Shown here: piece after piece, positions 53,323-64,000 of the stretch
How positions within the stretch are numbered: the first letter of the stretch is position 1
Layout of the letters: every line of letters begins with the position of its first letter
From: Portunus trituberculatus
Taxonomy: Eukaryota; Arthropoda; Malacostraca; Decapoda; Portunidae
Assembly (NCBI RefSeq): GCF_017591435.1
Contig: NC_059294.1
Span: 18,574,743 to 18,638,742 of the forward strand
Length of the DNA: 64,000 nt
Direction of reading: 5' to 3'
Translations under genes and position numbers: made by a program
The notes under the pieces: generated by a model
The model's input: only the letters and a program-made list of their open reading frames with translations
Told to the model about the DNA's origin: nothing
The model's database searches: none

Positions 53323-53350
53323 TTTTAATCTCTTGTTCTTATCATTTTAG

Positions 53351-54382
53351 TTAAACTTGCTCCATTCTTTTCTCTTCTTTCTCTTTTATATACCATTTCC
53401 TTATCCTGTCTCCTATAATTCTCCAAAAATGCCTTCTTCTCCTCCTCTGACCTTTCATTATTTTTTCTCTTGCTTCTGCCACCAGTTCATTGTGTCTCTT
53501 CCTTTCCTCCTCGTTTCTATTTTTCTTTATATATATATCTTTGCAACCTTCTGTTTCTCTGAGTTTCGTTTTTCTATATAGTACTTCTTCTGCTGCTGCT
53601 TGTGATTTTAGTAATATCTTAATTGGTCTCACTGTTCCTTCTTGATATGGTCCCATTCTATGGATTTCTTCTACTTCCTCTTCTAAGTTCTGTCTATCCT
53701 CGTCATTCAGATGTTTTAGTAGGTCTTTTACTGATTTCATTTCGTCTTTTTCCCTTCTTGGTCTATATTTAACATTTTTTCTTTCAGTCCAAAAATAATT
53801 ACACTCTTCTTTTTTCCGCAATTTCTCTTACTAAATTTTCTTTTTTCTTGAGGACTCCTATCATTTTGCTTGTCATATTTTCATCTCTTTCTTTTAACTG
53901 TTCTTGAAATACTTCTTGAAATGATTCCTTGTCTTTCTTATCTTGGATTCTCCATGCTTGTACTTCTTTTTTAATCACGTCTTGTACTCTTTCTTCTTCT
54001 TTGTTAACTAGATCTTTTAGCTTCTCTTTTTCTTTCTCGGCTTTACCGAGTCCTTCTTCCATCAATTTCTTATAGTTCGCTATTTGCACTTTTAATTCTT
54101 CATTTTCGGTTCTTAGCCTAGTTTCGTTTTCTTCCACTCTTTTATCCTTTCTTTCAATTTCTGGAGCTCTTTATCCTGTTCTTCATTCTCTTTCATTTCC
54201 ATACTCTCCTTTATCAATTTATCTAATTTACGTTCGATAGTCAAGACTCTATCAAATAGTGAAGTTTGCGCCGTATCAAAGCCTTCAAATTCTCTTTCTC
54301 CCTCACCAACATTGTCATCATCAGCTTTCATTCTTTCCCTTGTCACATACCTGCATTTAGATGGAATATCTTTCTCACTCAT
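53351..54382 (-). pseudogene. LINE ORF1 of copy L11
   Basis: Starts MSEKDIPSKCRYVTRERMKA, with coiled coil (54300-54000) and RRM-like domain (53821-53351), as in L2. It is split by frame changes near 54120 and 53810. RNA-binding chaperone role by family. Confidence 0.82.
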
Positions 54383-54517
54383 TATTATTTAACACTGTAT
54401 TCATGAAAAAAAAAACGAGTCCACACTTATCGCCCAGGCCACTGTAAACCCAAACAAAGGTAGTGAAGATCAGCTGATTCTCGGGAGCGACGGTATTGCG
54501 TCCTTCCTCTACCGCGT

Positions 54518-54520
<3 letters not shown>

Positions 54521-54600
<80 letters not shown>
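54521..54600. repeat. (GT)40 array at the 5' end of LINE L11
   Basis: Pure GT, followed by host intron sequence TTAAGCCTAAATT. This is the likely original host microsatellite that received L11. Confidence 0.96.
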
Positions 54601-54602
<2 letters not shown>

Positions 54603-55423
54603 AAGCCTAAATTTATATATTAAACTTTAAATATTTGTAGCAGCCAAAATTAAGAGAATAAGTAATTGTTCTAGTCCTAAGATTGTACAGGTTTTGTGCA
54701 CTCAACATTTATTTGTCTCATCTACAGATCAAATCTTTGTGAAATGAATGAGAAAATGCTAATGTAAATTATAACTATTTTTTTCACACAATATTATAAC
54801 TTAATCTTCAGAAGCATAATGCTTAAGCATGGGGCTATTCTTATTAAGAATCAGAAGAATCAACAAAATGATGAATAAAAAAACTTACATAAAACCAGGA
54901 TTTGTGCTTTATAACACTGTCCAGTTGAAGGACAAATTGCAAAATAATACTATGGCCAGATTGCTCTGCATGTAATGGAAAAAATCAAATTGTGGTAATA
55001 ATCTTGGTGTTTTGGAACCAACAACAAACAAGTTCCTGAGGTTTCACTAGCAAAGAGAGGCAAAGTTCTATTTTTCTCTTAAGGCTTCTTTCAAACTTCT
55101 TAAAATATGTAAAAAATAAAAAAAATTCTAAATTTCAAAGAGATACTTATTTTTAGCATTTTGACATTTTAGATATTCAATTTGAATATAACTCAATGAA
55201 AATAAACACAGCACTCAACTCATTAAATACATGATAAAAGATGGCAGATGTCTTTGAATCCCCCAAATTTAAAATGAACACTCAATGTTAATGTACAACT
55301 GAGGAACAATCTGCCCAGGAAAATACCTTTAAATATTGCTTTCATTTCCATCACCTCCAAATCCTTCAATTTGCTCCACAAATTGAACGAAGTTATCTAT
55401 CCAGGACTGAAATTTGAATAATA
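54601..55423. other. Unassigned intron 2 sequence
   Basis: About 820 bp of AT-rich sequence without recognisable features. Confidence 0.5.
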
Positions 55424-56262
55424 CAGTGGACCCTTGGACTTGGAACAACTCAAATTTGAACAAGTATTTTAATTTTTACCCTCGGAGTTGAAATACAATT
55501 TGGACTAGGAACAACTTAAAAATGGATGAATCTGGGGAATCCGGATGATGCTAGCACCGTTCGTGGGAAGTAAATATCAGTTCCCATTTTGTTTTGATTC
55601 TGTGTTGTTCCCTTGCTCTTATTCCCAGCTGGGATCAGGATATTTGGCCAGCTTTTCATTTGACCAGAGTCACTTAACTAGGTATATATAAATACACTGA
55701 ACTCGAAACTAACAAAAATATTTCTTAAATACTCTAGTGACAAGGTGTAACAGACGTGAAACAAAGAATCCACATAGGACTAACTAACTATGCTAATGGT
55801 AGTGCTGTCACCACCCAGTATATTCTTAACTCCTTTAGTACCACGACGGATTTCCATAGTCATTCTAGTTACTATTTCGTGATTTTATACAGCTTCAGAA
55901 ACTTATGTGAGGGTTAAAGTAGTGAAGACTTTGGCCATTAATATTCTGACCTCCATAGATCCTTCCTAATGTCAATAAAATGGTCTAATCACACCCAAAA
56001 TTCATGGTAAAATTGTGTTGCAGTACTGAAGGGGTTAATACCTGGTTAAGTGGCACTCCCCATGAAGCTTGGAACCAAAAGGTAAATAATATTGATTTTA
56101 CATAGTTCAATTCTTATTTACTTAGGGAAAAATCTGGAGTCTTGGAATGGATTAAAATTATTTCCATTGTTTCCTATGGGGAAAATGGTTTTGGACTAGA
56201 AACAATTTAGACATGGAACAGCCTTCTGGAAATAACTGAGCTTGAGGTGTGAGGGTTCACTG
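55424..56262. mobile_element. Tigger-like MITE type 4, 839 bp, with nested TTAA MITE
   Basis: CAGTGGACCCTTGGACTTGG and the inverted GAGGTGTGAGGGTTCACTG, flanked by TA on both sides. A 205-bp TTAA element (55830-56034) lies inside. No transposase ORF remains. Confidence 0.82.
55830..56034. mobile_element. TTAA-target MITE, 205 bp
   Basis: TTAA on both sides with ends CTCCTTTAGTACCACGACGG and CAGTACTGAAGGGG, a piggyBac-type signature. It is nested in the 55424-56262 element. Confidence 0.78.
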
Positions 56263-56321
56263 TATTAGAAGATAGAACAAGCAGAATAGTGAAAGGAAAT
56301 ATAAATGAGGGAATGAACAGA

Positions 56322-56350
56322 ATATAAATAATATTAATAACAATAATAAT

Positions 56351-56400
<50 letters not shown>

Positions 56401-56459
56401 CAATAATAATAACAATTATAATAATAACAATAATAATAATAATAATAATAAATAATAAC

Positions 56460-56545
<86 letters not shown>

Positions 56546-56561
56546 TAATAATAATAACAAA
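56322..56561. repeat. (AAT)n array, about 240 bp
   Basis: Mostly AAT with AAC interruptions. Poly-Leu and poly-Ile frames over it are artefacts. Confidence 0.96.
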
Positions 56562-57113
56562 TGGATAGACAAATAAAAAAAAGTTTCAAGTTTTTAAACT
56601 GTCGTAAGGTCTGACAGTGGCTGGCCACATGACGTATGTACAAGATTCAGCTGGCTAGTATCCATAAATGCAATCCTTGTAATGTAAATTAAATGTGAAA
56701 TATGGTTGAGATTTATCATAAAATTTATTTTTCAAGATAATGTAAGAAATTATTTTCCTTAAGCATATTAGAACTATTAGGTTCAATACAACTAACATAA
56801 CATAGTATTTCACAAGTAAAATTCCATCATGAAATGTACCTAGTTGTTTTCTTTAAAAAATATATAACTTTAGCTTTTTTTTTTTTCTCTCAATCTCAGT
56901 ATTATCATTCCTTGTCCACAGGAAGCAGGAATGCATGTGTCATCCATATGTTGCAACAGCCTGTTCATCATGTATAAGCACAAATTACTTCATATCTTTT
57001 TGTAATCTTAATATGACCATTTCTTCTTTGTTCTGAAGCTTAATTATAAATAAAGATATAGTTTTCTTAAATATAAACAAAGCTATGAAAAACAAGTCAT
57101 CACAAACACTTAC
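56562..57113. other. Unassigned intron 2 sequence next to exon 2
   Basis: AT-rich, with no recognisable repeat or exon. It contains the exon 2 donor region at its right end. Confidence 0.5.
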
Positions 57114-57203
57114 GTGGGCACACCTGCAGCACCCCAAGGCAGCCATATGCATCCAGCACCCGTCCATAGTGGTCACTTCGCACTGCATCTGTCTCAGGCT
57201 GAG
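57114..57203 (-). CDS. Synj: Synaptojanin exon 2 (residues 42-72)
   Basis: This 90-nt exon encodes QPETDAVRSDHYGRVLDAYG followed by CLGVLQVCP, with split codons at both ends (2 + 87 + 1 nt). The DAYGCLGVL block is a conserved N-terminal signature of synaptojanin SAC domains. The acceptor is ATTTCAG and the donor CAC|GTAAGT. An alternative donor at CAG|GTGTGC would break phase with exon 3, so GTAAGT is chosen. A poly(A)-ended LINE relic in the same sense lies about 50 bp upstream of the acceptor. Confidence 0.9.
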
Positions 57204-57253
57204 CTGAAATTATACAAATACAATGATACACAACAATGGAAGTCAATGTGGAT

Positions 57254-58240
57254 TTTTTTTTTTTTCCTATGTAGCTAAGACAGTAAAGCTGGCCAAGGGT
57301 TAGCCCAAAACAAAGAGAGTTAGCCCAAACAAAGGGATAAATGTCTTGAAACCTCCCTCTTAAATGAGGTCAAGTCATAGGAACATGGAAATATAGAAGC
57401 AGGTAAGGAATTTCAGAATTTACCAGAAAAAGGTATGAAAGATTGAGGGTACTGGTTAACTCTTGCACTAGAGAAGTGGACAAAATACGGATGAGAGGAA
57501 GAAGAATGCCTTATGCAGATAGACTGCACAAGAAAGGGAGGCATACAGTTAGGTAGATCAGTTGTGTAGTTAACTGAAAATAACAGTAGAAGATAGCAAA
57601 AGATACAACATAGCAGCAGTGAGAAAGAGGGTGAAGACAGTCAGTCAGAGGAGAAAAATTAATAAGATGAAAAGCTTTAGATTTCATCCTATCTAATAAG
57701 ACTGTTTGAGTGGACCCCCACTACACATGTGGAGAATACTCCATACAGGGGCAGATAAGTCCTTTGTACAAAGCAAGTAGTTGGTGGGGTGTGAAAAACA
57801 CCTCAGAAAGCCTAAATTCATAGCAAGAGATGACATGTGAGGTTTCTAGTTTAGATGATAAATATATGACAGACTGAGGATGTTCAATTTACAAGAGGGA
57901 AACAGTTAAGTGTCACTAAAGAAGAGGGAGATAGTTCTCTGGAAGATTGTTGTGCGAGTTGATAGATAGAGAAATTATGTTTTTGAAGCATTGAAAACTA
58001 CTAAGTTTTCTATTCCAATCAGAAATCTTAAGACAGATAAGAAGTCAGGCATTATGAGGGATCCCTAAGGGATGTATTTACTTCATCTCTGAAAAGATGT
58101 AGATAAAGATGATAAGCATCTCTGAGCATGAGCTGGGTATACCAGATAAGGAGTTTGAAGGTCAAAGTTTGATTGTTAGATTTACTGCTAGAATCTTACT
58201 CTAAAATCTGAGAGATGATAAGGTTTATTTCTTGTCAATG
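57254..58240 (-). mobile_element. Family E LINE 3' part in intron 1, decayed
   Basis: On the minus strand, SSSSHPYFVHFSSARVNQYP, SFIPFSGKFWNSLPAS-like residues and SFKREVSRHLSL can be read, ending with the family E 3' UTR and a poly(A) seen as T13 at about 57254-57266. Many stops. It is in the sense orientation of synaptojanin, with the poly(A) about 50 bp before the exon 2 acceptor. The upper boundary is approximate. Confidence 0.68.
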
Positions 58241-58570
58241 GAATGATATTATCAAAATCTATGAAATATTGTGTACTGTGAAAAATACTAGTGCTCAGTT
58301 TTTGCAGCCATGTATATCAGTTACAGTTTGCAAATGTAAAATTATTACTGTGAACAAAACTATTTTCTATAGCAAGCTTTGATAGGTTATGCTTCAATCA
58401 TAAATATATTTTCATTACAAACCACTTTTCATGTAAGAAGTTAGTGAAAATTAAAGGCAATTTTCATGAAAAAATATCATGAATTCAAAAGACAACAAAA
58501 CCTTCCCAGACAGAAAAAATGCAAAAATAAGTGTAAAATATATAGTCTAATACGAGCAAAAACAAATGCA

Positions 58571-58895
58571 TGGGAGGCGGTGGCATAGTGGATAAGGTGG
58601 TGAGCGTGGGATGGGGCAGACGTCCAAGCGTAGGTTCGAATCCCACCATGTACAGCCTTAAAACACTTTGCTATTTGTCGAGTGGTTTAAAGTTATCACC
58701 ATGATACCCAGGTTCTAGGTGGATACACTCAAGATGAGCTTGGGCAGTGATATGGGCCCTAATATGGGTACCACTTTAAATAAAATTGCCTGCGCCACTA
58801 ATGGGCGGAAGTTGAAAAGCGCTTCCAATACACTATTCAAGTGTGCTTGCAGGCGCTATAAGCCTTACCGTAAAAAAAAAAAAAAAAAAAAAAAA
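58571..58895 (+). mobile_element. tRNA-derived SINE S3 with poly(A) tail
   Basis: tRNA-like head with A-box-like TGGCATAGTGGATAAGG and B box GGTTCGAATCC. Body contains TTTGTCGAGTGGTTTAAAG, GATATGGGCCCTAATATGGG and GCCTGCGCCACTAATG. Poly(A) tail of about 24. A 5'-truncated relative lies at 60664. Confidence 0.83.
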
Positions 58896-59564
58896 TTGAT
58901 GCCTGAAATATGAAATGAGCACTCCTGGCCATCAGATATCTTCTAAGAAAAATTTCCTAGAATTCAGAAATCCCTAGATTAAGGAATTTTGTTCTAAATG
59001 CAGAAATTTTGTGTTCTGCACATATTTAACCATTGATGCATTCTACCTAAACATACCCCCTAACTAAACCAAATTTAAGCTAACTCCCAACCTAACTTAA
59101 TGCAAAGATTTCCATGTTCTATGCAAAAAACTTATCTATTAACATAAAAATTAAATGAGTAATTTTCAAGGGAAAGTGTCTAAATGAAAAGCACCTTAGA
59201 AAGATGTCAACTTTTCAGTGGTGCACTTTCTTTTCATGTCTGTGAGACTAACAGGATCCTCTACATAGTCACCGAGTATGAACTGAAATGGTAGAAAATA
59301 CACACAGCTACAGATATTAAGGTGATAAAAAAACATGACAATGAATAAATACGTAACTAATCCCAAACTGCTTCAGTACACACTGCAGTAATATATTTGG
59401 CAACCGTTCTGTAATCAAGTGTCATGTGCTGTTCTTCACTATGGACCGTGAGCCGCCACGTGCTGAGTGCAGAACAAGCTACTATGTCAAGGAGTGTGGT
59501 CCAGCAGACTGCCCTCATCTTGCCCCTAACAGCTTACACACATGTACACCTCCCTCACACTTAC
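58896..59564. other. Unassigned intron 1 sequence
   Basis: No feature recognised between SINE S3 and the exon 1 donor. Confidence 0.5.
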
Positions 59565-59688
59565 ACAGAGTCGCGACCGTCCCCGCTTGAAACAACAAGC
59601 TGTTTTTGGTCTTTTTGTTCTCTAGAAGGATCGCAAAATCTGAATTGGGATCTGTCTTTTGGTAGAGGCGGAGGCCCAAGGTAGCCAT
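59565..59688 (-). CDS. Synj: Synaptojanin exon 1 (start codon, residues 1-41)
   Basis: The first coding exon encodes MATLGLRLYQKTDPNSDF and ends LLFQAGTVATL plus one base of the next codon. The LLFQAGTVATL block corresponds to the N-terminal strand of the SAC fold in synaptojanins. The ATG at 59688 has a good start context (GGGACCATGG). The same frame is open a little further upstream but contains no earlier ATG. The donor is GTAAGT at 59564, leaving a single T that is completed by CT from exon 2 to give Ser42. A 5' UTR intron further upstream cannot be excluded. Confidence 0.9.
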
Positions 59689-59999
59689 GGTCCCACCGCG
59701 TCTCAACTGTTCTCTTACTTTGGCCTTCGTATACCTAGATCTCCGTCTTACTCAAACAAATATAATAAATGAAGCAAAATATTTGCTTTCATTATCATTA
59801 TTTATTCCGTTTGCATTTCTCTTTATTTTTTGGTATGAATGAATTAGCATATAACATAACAGAAGTCGAAGTCAAATCATGCAGACGAAGGCAGGGTGCG
59901 AACGCGGCTGCGTGTTGACAGACGGTGGTTCGATCCGGGGTTGCCCCAGCTGATTGCGTGCTGGCAACGGGACGCCCACTTCGACTTTCTTGCAACATT

Positions 60000-60002
<3 letters not shown>
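59689..60002 (-). other. 5' flank of synaptojanin, possible UTR/promoter
   Basis: Upstream of the ATG on the minus strand is about 70 bp of mixed composition, then a TATTATATTT stretch near 59760, which could be TATA-like. No CpG-rich block or clear initiator was seen. At 59930-59990 there is a GGTTCGATCC B-box-like sequence of probable SINE origin. The true transcription start cannot be placed. Confidence 0.25.

Positions 60003-60090
<88 letters not shown>
60003..60090. repeat. (TA)n array upstream of synaptojanin
   Basis: Pure TA, about 88 bp. Confidence 0.96.
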
Positions 60091-60097
<7 letters not shown>

Positions 60098-60663
60098 TCT
60101 AACAATAAAATTAGAATAGCAGAAAATACATACATAAAGTTTTTATATCAAACAAACAGGATACTATTCTATTGACTAGAACTTCACACAAAATAAGGAA
60201 TATGAAAAAGAAGACAATCCAAATGAATAGCACCGTTTCAGTTTGGTACTCTGATCATGATGCTGCAGCTTTAGCGTTACTGTAATTTTTGCATGTTAAT
60301 TACCAATACGGAACTTACACTATTCAGGAACAAATTGATTATGAGCAATCCCTGGTTGAAAGCCTTATCACTAAATATATAAAGTGATTGATTGATTGAT
60401 TGATTGATACTTTTGCGAAGGGGGAGTGTCAGTGAAAGACGTAGGTCAGAGGGGGCACGGATCTAAAATAATGCCACTGGTGGGCAGGAAATTTTGGTGC
60501 GAGGAGGAGTTTTGGCGCGCCAGCGAATAGACAAGGGCTAGGGATATGCGGTATCGAAAAAAAAAAAAAAAAGTATTCTGAAACGTACCGATACGGTTCT
60601 TTTCGAAATGAAATAATGATACCGATATCGAAACCCATAGCTATGTAAACATACCAGTAATAC
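60091..60663. other. Unassigned upstream sequence
   Basis: No gene recognised. Includes (TTGA)n at 60387-60408 and a short A run at 60559-60573. Confidence 0.5.
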
Positions 60664-60885
60664 CGTCCACGGGTGGGTTCGAATCCCATCACGTACCACT
60701 TTGAAGCTATGCCATTTGTCGAGTGGTTTAAAGTTACCTACATGTCACCATGATACCCAGGTTCTAGGTGGTTACACCATAGATGAGCTTGGGCGGTGAT
60801 ATGGGCCCTAATATGGGTACCACTATAAATAAAAGCCTGCGCCACTAATGAGCGGAAGCTGAACAGCGCTTCCCTAAGGAGGTTA
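60664..60885 (+). mobile_element. SINE S3-family copy, 5'-truncated
   Basis: Begins near the B box (GGGTTCGAATCCCATC) and shares TTTGTCGAGTGGTTTAAAG and GATATGGGCCCTAATATGGG with S3. The A box and poly(A) are missing. Confidence 0.78.
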
Positions 60886-61802
60886 GATAATAAGAAGGTG
60901 GCATGACGTAAGAAAAGTGAAGCCCGCTGCTTCCCTACCCACTCCCCCACCTCACACCCAAAACATTGCCGATCGCCCATTGAAAATACATGGGAACACC
61001 CGACTTAGGCTTCTTATTGTCCGTCTTATGTCCATGTTTCGAGGCTGCCTACCGTATATGTAACCTTAATAGACTCGTAATAGCCGTGGCATACTGTGCC
61101 ATGAAGATTTATACGGTAAAGTATACATACAAATGTGATAATACAGGCTTTTCCAGCTTTTGTGGACTTTGGTGGGAGGTGGGAAGCTGTCTTTGGGACA
61201 AACGAATGACTGAACAAAGTCATGTACACATGAGAATGTACATGTGTATGTAGATGTAAATATGTACGCATACATGTGCATTTATATGAAGGATGAATAA
61301 ACTGTCCTACTGTATTTCTTTCAATATTGTAGCTATTTCGCATTAACACCGTTAATAACAGGTCTACATGACATATCCAGGAAACTATAATGTGGTTTAC
61401 ATAAGTTAAACCATCAGTTCTTTCTTAGTTTTCCTTTAGTAATGAAAAAGAAAGCGGCAATTTCCCATTGCTTAACACGGGAGGGGAATGTTTTGTGTGT
61501 AAGTTTACTAAGTTGCGATCATAGGCTCCGCGCACCGCCTCATAAGCTCTGCCCACTGGCTTCACTTTTACAGTACAGCGGGGATAAGGGCTTGCCCTCT
61601 TCTTCAATTATAACCTCTTTGCGCTTCCCTCATATACTCGTACGTATTACTCCTCAAGTATGCCTACAAACGATATAGGCTATAACATAAAAAAGAAAAA
61701 AAACTTTTGCCTTTCTTTTACACTGAAAAAGCTTACTTTATCTAAAATTTTCGGACAGTATGTAAATACAATCACACAAGGTAGTTTTAGGCTTGTGTTG
61801 AC

Positions 61803-61805
<3 letters not shown>
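60886..61805. other. Unassigned upstream sequence
   Basis: About 0.9 kb without convincing ORF, RNA gene or repeat. Short open frames here show no family motif. Confidence 0.5.
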
Positions 61806-61841
<36 letters not shown>

Positions 61842-61860
61842 ACACACACACACACACACA
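61806..61860. repeat. (GA)n-(CA)n array at the 5' end of LINE P-C
   Basis: (GA)16 runs directly into (CA)11, and the LINE starts at the next base. Confidence 0.95.
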
Positions 61861-62990
61861 CGGTACCTCACATGAGACTGCTATGGAAATTAGAGATTTA
61901 TGGAGGACTGAAGGGAAAATTGTTAAAATGGATGGAAAACTATTAGAGATGGAGGGAGATGAGAACGGTAATACTAATAAGGGATGCAAAGTCGGACTGG
62001 TTGGTGGTGGAGAGTGGAGTCCCACAAGGTTCAGTGCTGGCACCAATACTTTTCCTTGTCTATATTAATGATATGCCAGAGGGAGTAAACAGTTATATCA
62101 ATTTGTTTGCGGATAATGCGAAATTGTGTAGGTGTGTGAAGAGTGAAAAAGATTGTGAAATTTTACAGGCAGATCTAGATAGGATTTAGGAGTGGAGCAA
62201 GAGGTGGAAGATGGAATTTAATCTGAGCAAAAGTCATGTAATGGAGATGGGGAAGAGTGGAATACGGCCAAGAGGGTCATACAAGATGGGTGAAGGAGTA
62301 GTGTTGAAAAAGGTGGAAAAGGAAAAGGATTTGGGAGTGATAATACAAGACCATGGGCAGTTTGAGGTTCATATCGACAAGATGTTTGGAGAAATATATA
62401 ATTTGATTAGAAATATTGGATTAGCTTTTCATTATATGGATAAAGATATGATGAAGAAATTAATTAGTACTGTGATTAGACCAAGATTGGAATATGCTGG
62501 CGTGGTGTGGTCCCCTTATAAAAAGAAGCATATAAGGAAGTTGAAGAGATTGCAGAGAATGGCAACAAAAATGGTTCCGGAATTGGCAGAAATGACCTAT
62601 GAGGAGAGATTAAAAGAAATTAATTTGCTTACCTTGGAACAAAGAAGAGAAAGAGGAGATTTAATACAGGTTTATAAACTGTAGAGCGGTTTGGATGAAG
62701 TGGATAATGAGCAAATGATGTTGAGAGATGAACATTTAAATAGAACTACGAGATCGCATAGTAAAAAGATAGCCAAGGGAATATGCTTGAAAGATGTGAA
62801 GAAATATAGTTTCCCACAGAGATGTGTGGAGGTGTAGAATAGTCTGAATGAGGAGGTGGTGTCAGCGAGGAGTGTGCATAGTTTTAAAGGAAAGTTGGAT
62901 GTGTGTAGATATGGAGACGGGGCCACACGAGTATAATACCCAGGCCCTGTAAAAATTACAACTAGGTGAATTACAACTAGGTGAATACAC
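61861..62990 (+). mobile_element. CR1-like LINE family C copy, 5'-truncated, 1.13 kb
   Basis: Encodes LLWKLEIYGGLKGKLLKWME, a frame break, then SGVPQGSVLAPILFLVYIND, YINLFADNAKLCRCVKSEKD, MEFNLSKSHVMEMGKSGIRP and RPRLEYAGVVWSPYKKKHIR, to LTLEQRRERGDLIQVYKL, with stops at about 62188 and 62684. Catalytic FADD is changed to FADN, so this RT is dead. The tail is CAACTAGGTGAATTACAACTAGGTGAATACAC, a family-specific variant of the unit. SINE S2 follows at once. Confidence 0.88.
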
Positions 62991-63265
62991 CGCGTAGTGT
63001 AGTGGTTAGCACGCTCGACTCACACTCGAGAGGGTCCGGGTTTGAGTCCCGGAGGCGGCGAGGCGTATGGGCAAGCCTCATAATGTGTGGGCCCTGTTCA
63101 CCTAGCAGTAAATAGGTACGGGATGTAACTCAAGGGGTTGTGGCCTCGCTTTCCCGGTGTGTGGAGTGTGTGTTGTGGTCTCAGTCCTACCCGAAGATCT
63201 ATGAGCTCTGAGCTCGCTCCGTAATGGGGAAGACTGGCTGGGTGACCAGCAGGCGGCCGTGGTGA

Positions 63266-63268
<3 letters not shown>
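62991..63268 (+). mobile_element. tRNA-derived SINE S2, same body as S1, on a LINE tail
   Basis: tRNA-like head with A box TAGTGGTTAGCACGCTCG and B box GGGTTTGAGTCCC. Body GTTCACCTAGCAGTAAATAGG, GGTCTCAGTCCTACCCGAAG, ATGAGCTCTGAGCTC. 3' end GTGGTGAATTACACAC matches the family C LINE tail. It is joined directly to the LINE's AATACAC end. Confidence 0.86.

Positions 63269-63298
<30 letters not shown>
63269..63298. repeat. (CA)15 tail of SINE S2
   Basis: Pure CA following GGTGAATTA. Confidence 0.95.
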
Positions 63299-63300
<2 letters not shown>

Positions 63301-63633
63301 CCCACCTCAAGCAAACTTGAATAATTAACTTGTGAAGTTGCATTGCAATTATCTGATACAGTGCCACGTATAATTTTTGTGCCATTGCACTTAAATTTTC
63401 AAATTTAAGCAGTGACTGCAATCCCCCTCCTCCTCCCTTCCTCTGTATCCCCTTCCCTCCTACCCCTCTACCCCTTATCTGTTGCTACCTCCCTCCTCCC
63501 TGCTAATTCCTCCCACCCAATCCCCTCCCTCCCCCATTCCCCATTTCTTCCCTCCTATAAACAAACCCGTCTCACCCCCGACACCCTCCCTCCCTACCCC
63601 CACTTTTAAGTTCCTTCCTGCACTATAATAATG

Positions 63634-63691
<58 letters not shown>

Positions 63692-63803
63692 TAATAACAA
63701 TAACAATAACAGTAATAACATCACCAACAACAACAGCATCAGTACGTATAGTTAATAGTAAAACTGATAAGCGTAGCAGTAGTAGTACTAGTAATAGTAA
63801 ATT

Positions 63804-63835
<32 letters not shown>

Positions 63836-64000
63836 TCACTAGCACTAGTTCAGGAGGTGCTGTGAACCTTCCATTAAAGCTAGTTGTGATCTCGTTGAAT
63901 GTTTCCCTTTGTGTCTCACAACTCAAGGGGGTAGTCACAGCCTACCCTCTAAAGACAGCTCTCCTTCTTCACACAAAACTACATGCACTTACCACACAAA
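63299..64000. other. C-rich sequence and trinucleotide repeats at the right edge
   Basis: A CCT/CCC-rich tract (63420-63610) with no coding pattern, (AAT)n at 63627-63690 and (AGT)n at 63803-63835. No gene recognised. Confidence 0.6.

Larger units (their letters stand above)
50473..54520 (-). mobile_element. Full-length CR1-like LINE copy L11 (A2), about 4.05 kb
   Basis: Has two tail units at the 3' end, ORF2 50521-53322, ORF1 53351-54382, and a 5' UTR ending at the same base as L2 (CTCGTG on plus; element GAGACGCGGTAGAGG). Both ends are bounded by (GT)n. It is very similar to L2 and both carry FVDD at the catalytic site, so this substitution belongs to the A2 subfamily. Confidence 0.9.

Noticed and set aside
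58571..58660. Functional tRNA gene
   Set aside because: A and B boxes are present, but stems do not pair, the sequence continues into a SINE body with poly(A), and a truncated relative exists at 60664. The same reasoning applies to 6800-6858, 28286-28340 and 62991-63060.

Overview
The window is from an animal nuclear genome, most likely a decapod crustacean and plausibly a crab. This is inferred from the intron-rich arthropod-like synaptojanin gene, the very high density of long (CA)n, (TA)n and (GA)n microsatellites, and the retroelement types. It contains no bacterial-type operon, CRISPR array or rRNA.

The only host gene I can support is the 5' part of a synaptojanin gene on the minus strand. 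Nine coding exons (59688 down to 11226) join in perfect phase into 471 codons. They run from the start methionine through the SAC1-type phosphatase domain, including the CX5R(T) catalytic loop in RTNCLDCLDRTN. The inositol 5-phosphatase and proline-rich parts must lie beyond the left edge. Introns 5-8 are 0.4-0.6 kb. Introns 2 (24.6 kb), 4 (17.5 kb) and 9 (>11 kb) are swollen by mobile DNA.

Layout: 1-11.1 kb (intron 9) is a head-to-tail chain of CR1-like LINE copies and one SINE, joined by (CA)n arrays. 11.2-14.1 kb holds exons 9 to 5. 14.1-31.6 kb (intron 4) has a hAT MITE, LINE relics, fold-back elements, nested Tigger/pogo-like and TTAA-type (piggyBac-like) DNA transposons, and a second, plus-strand LINE chain ending 24 bp from exon 4. 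31.6-32.5 kb holds exons 4 and 3, separated by about 520 bp of trinucleotide repeat. 32.6-57.1 kb (intron 2) has Tigger-like elements, a decayed Tigger transposase gene and a third LINE chain (45.4-54.6 kb) that includes a full-length 4-kb copy. 57.1-59.7 kb holds exons 2 and 1. Upstream are SINEs, simple repeats and a fourth LINE-SINE chain (61.8-63.3 kb).

The most interesting pattern is the link between transposon class and microsatellite. Nearly every CR1-like LINE and one SINE family has (CA)n at both ends, which implies insertion into (CA)n coupled with a (CA)n-ended 3' tail, so copies accumulate in chains. In parallel, most long (TA)n arrays abut the terminus of a TA-target Tigger-like element. 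A TTAA-flanked MITE family carries huge (GA)n/(GT)n cores inside itself.
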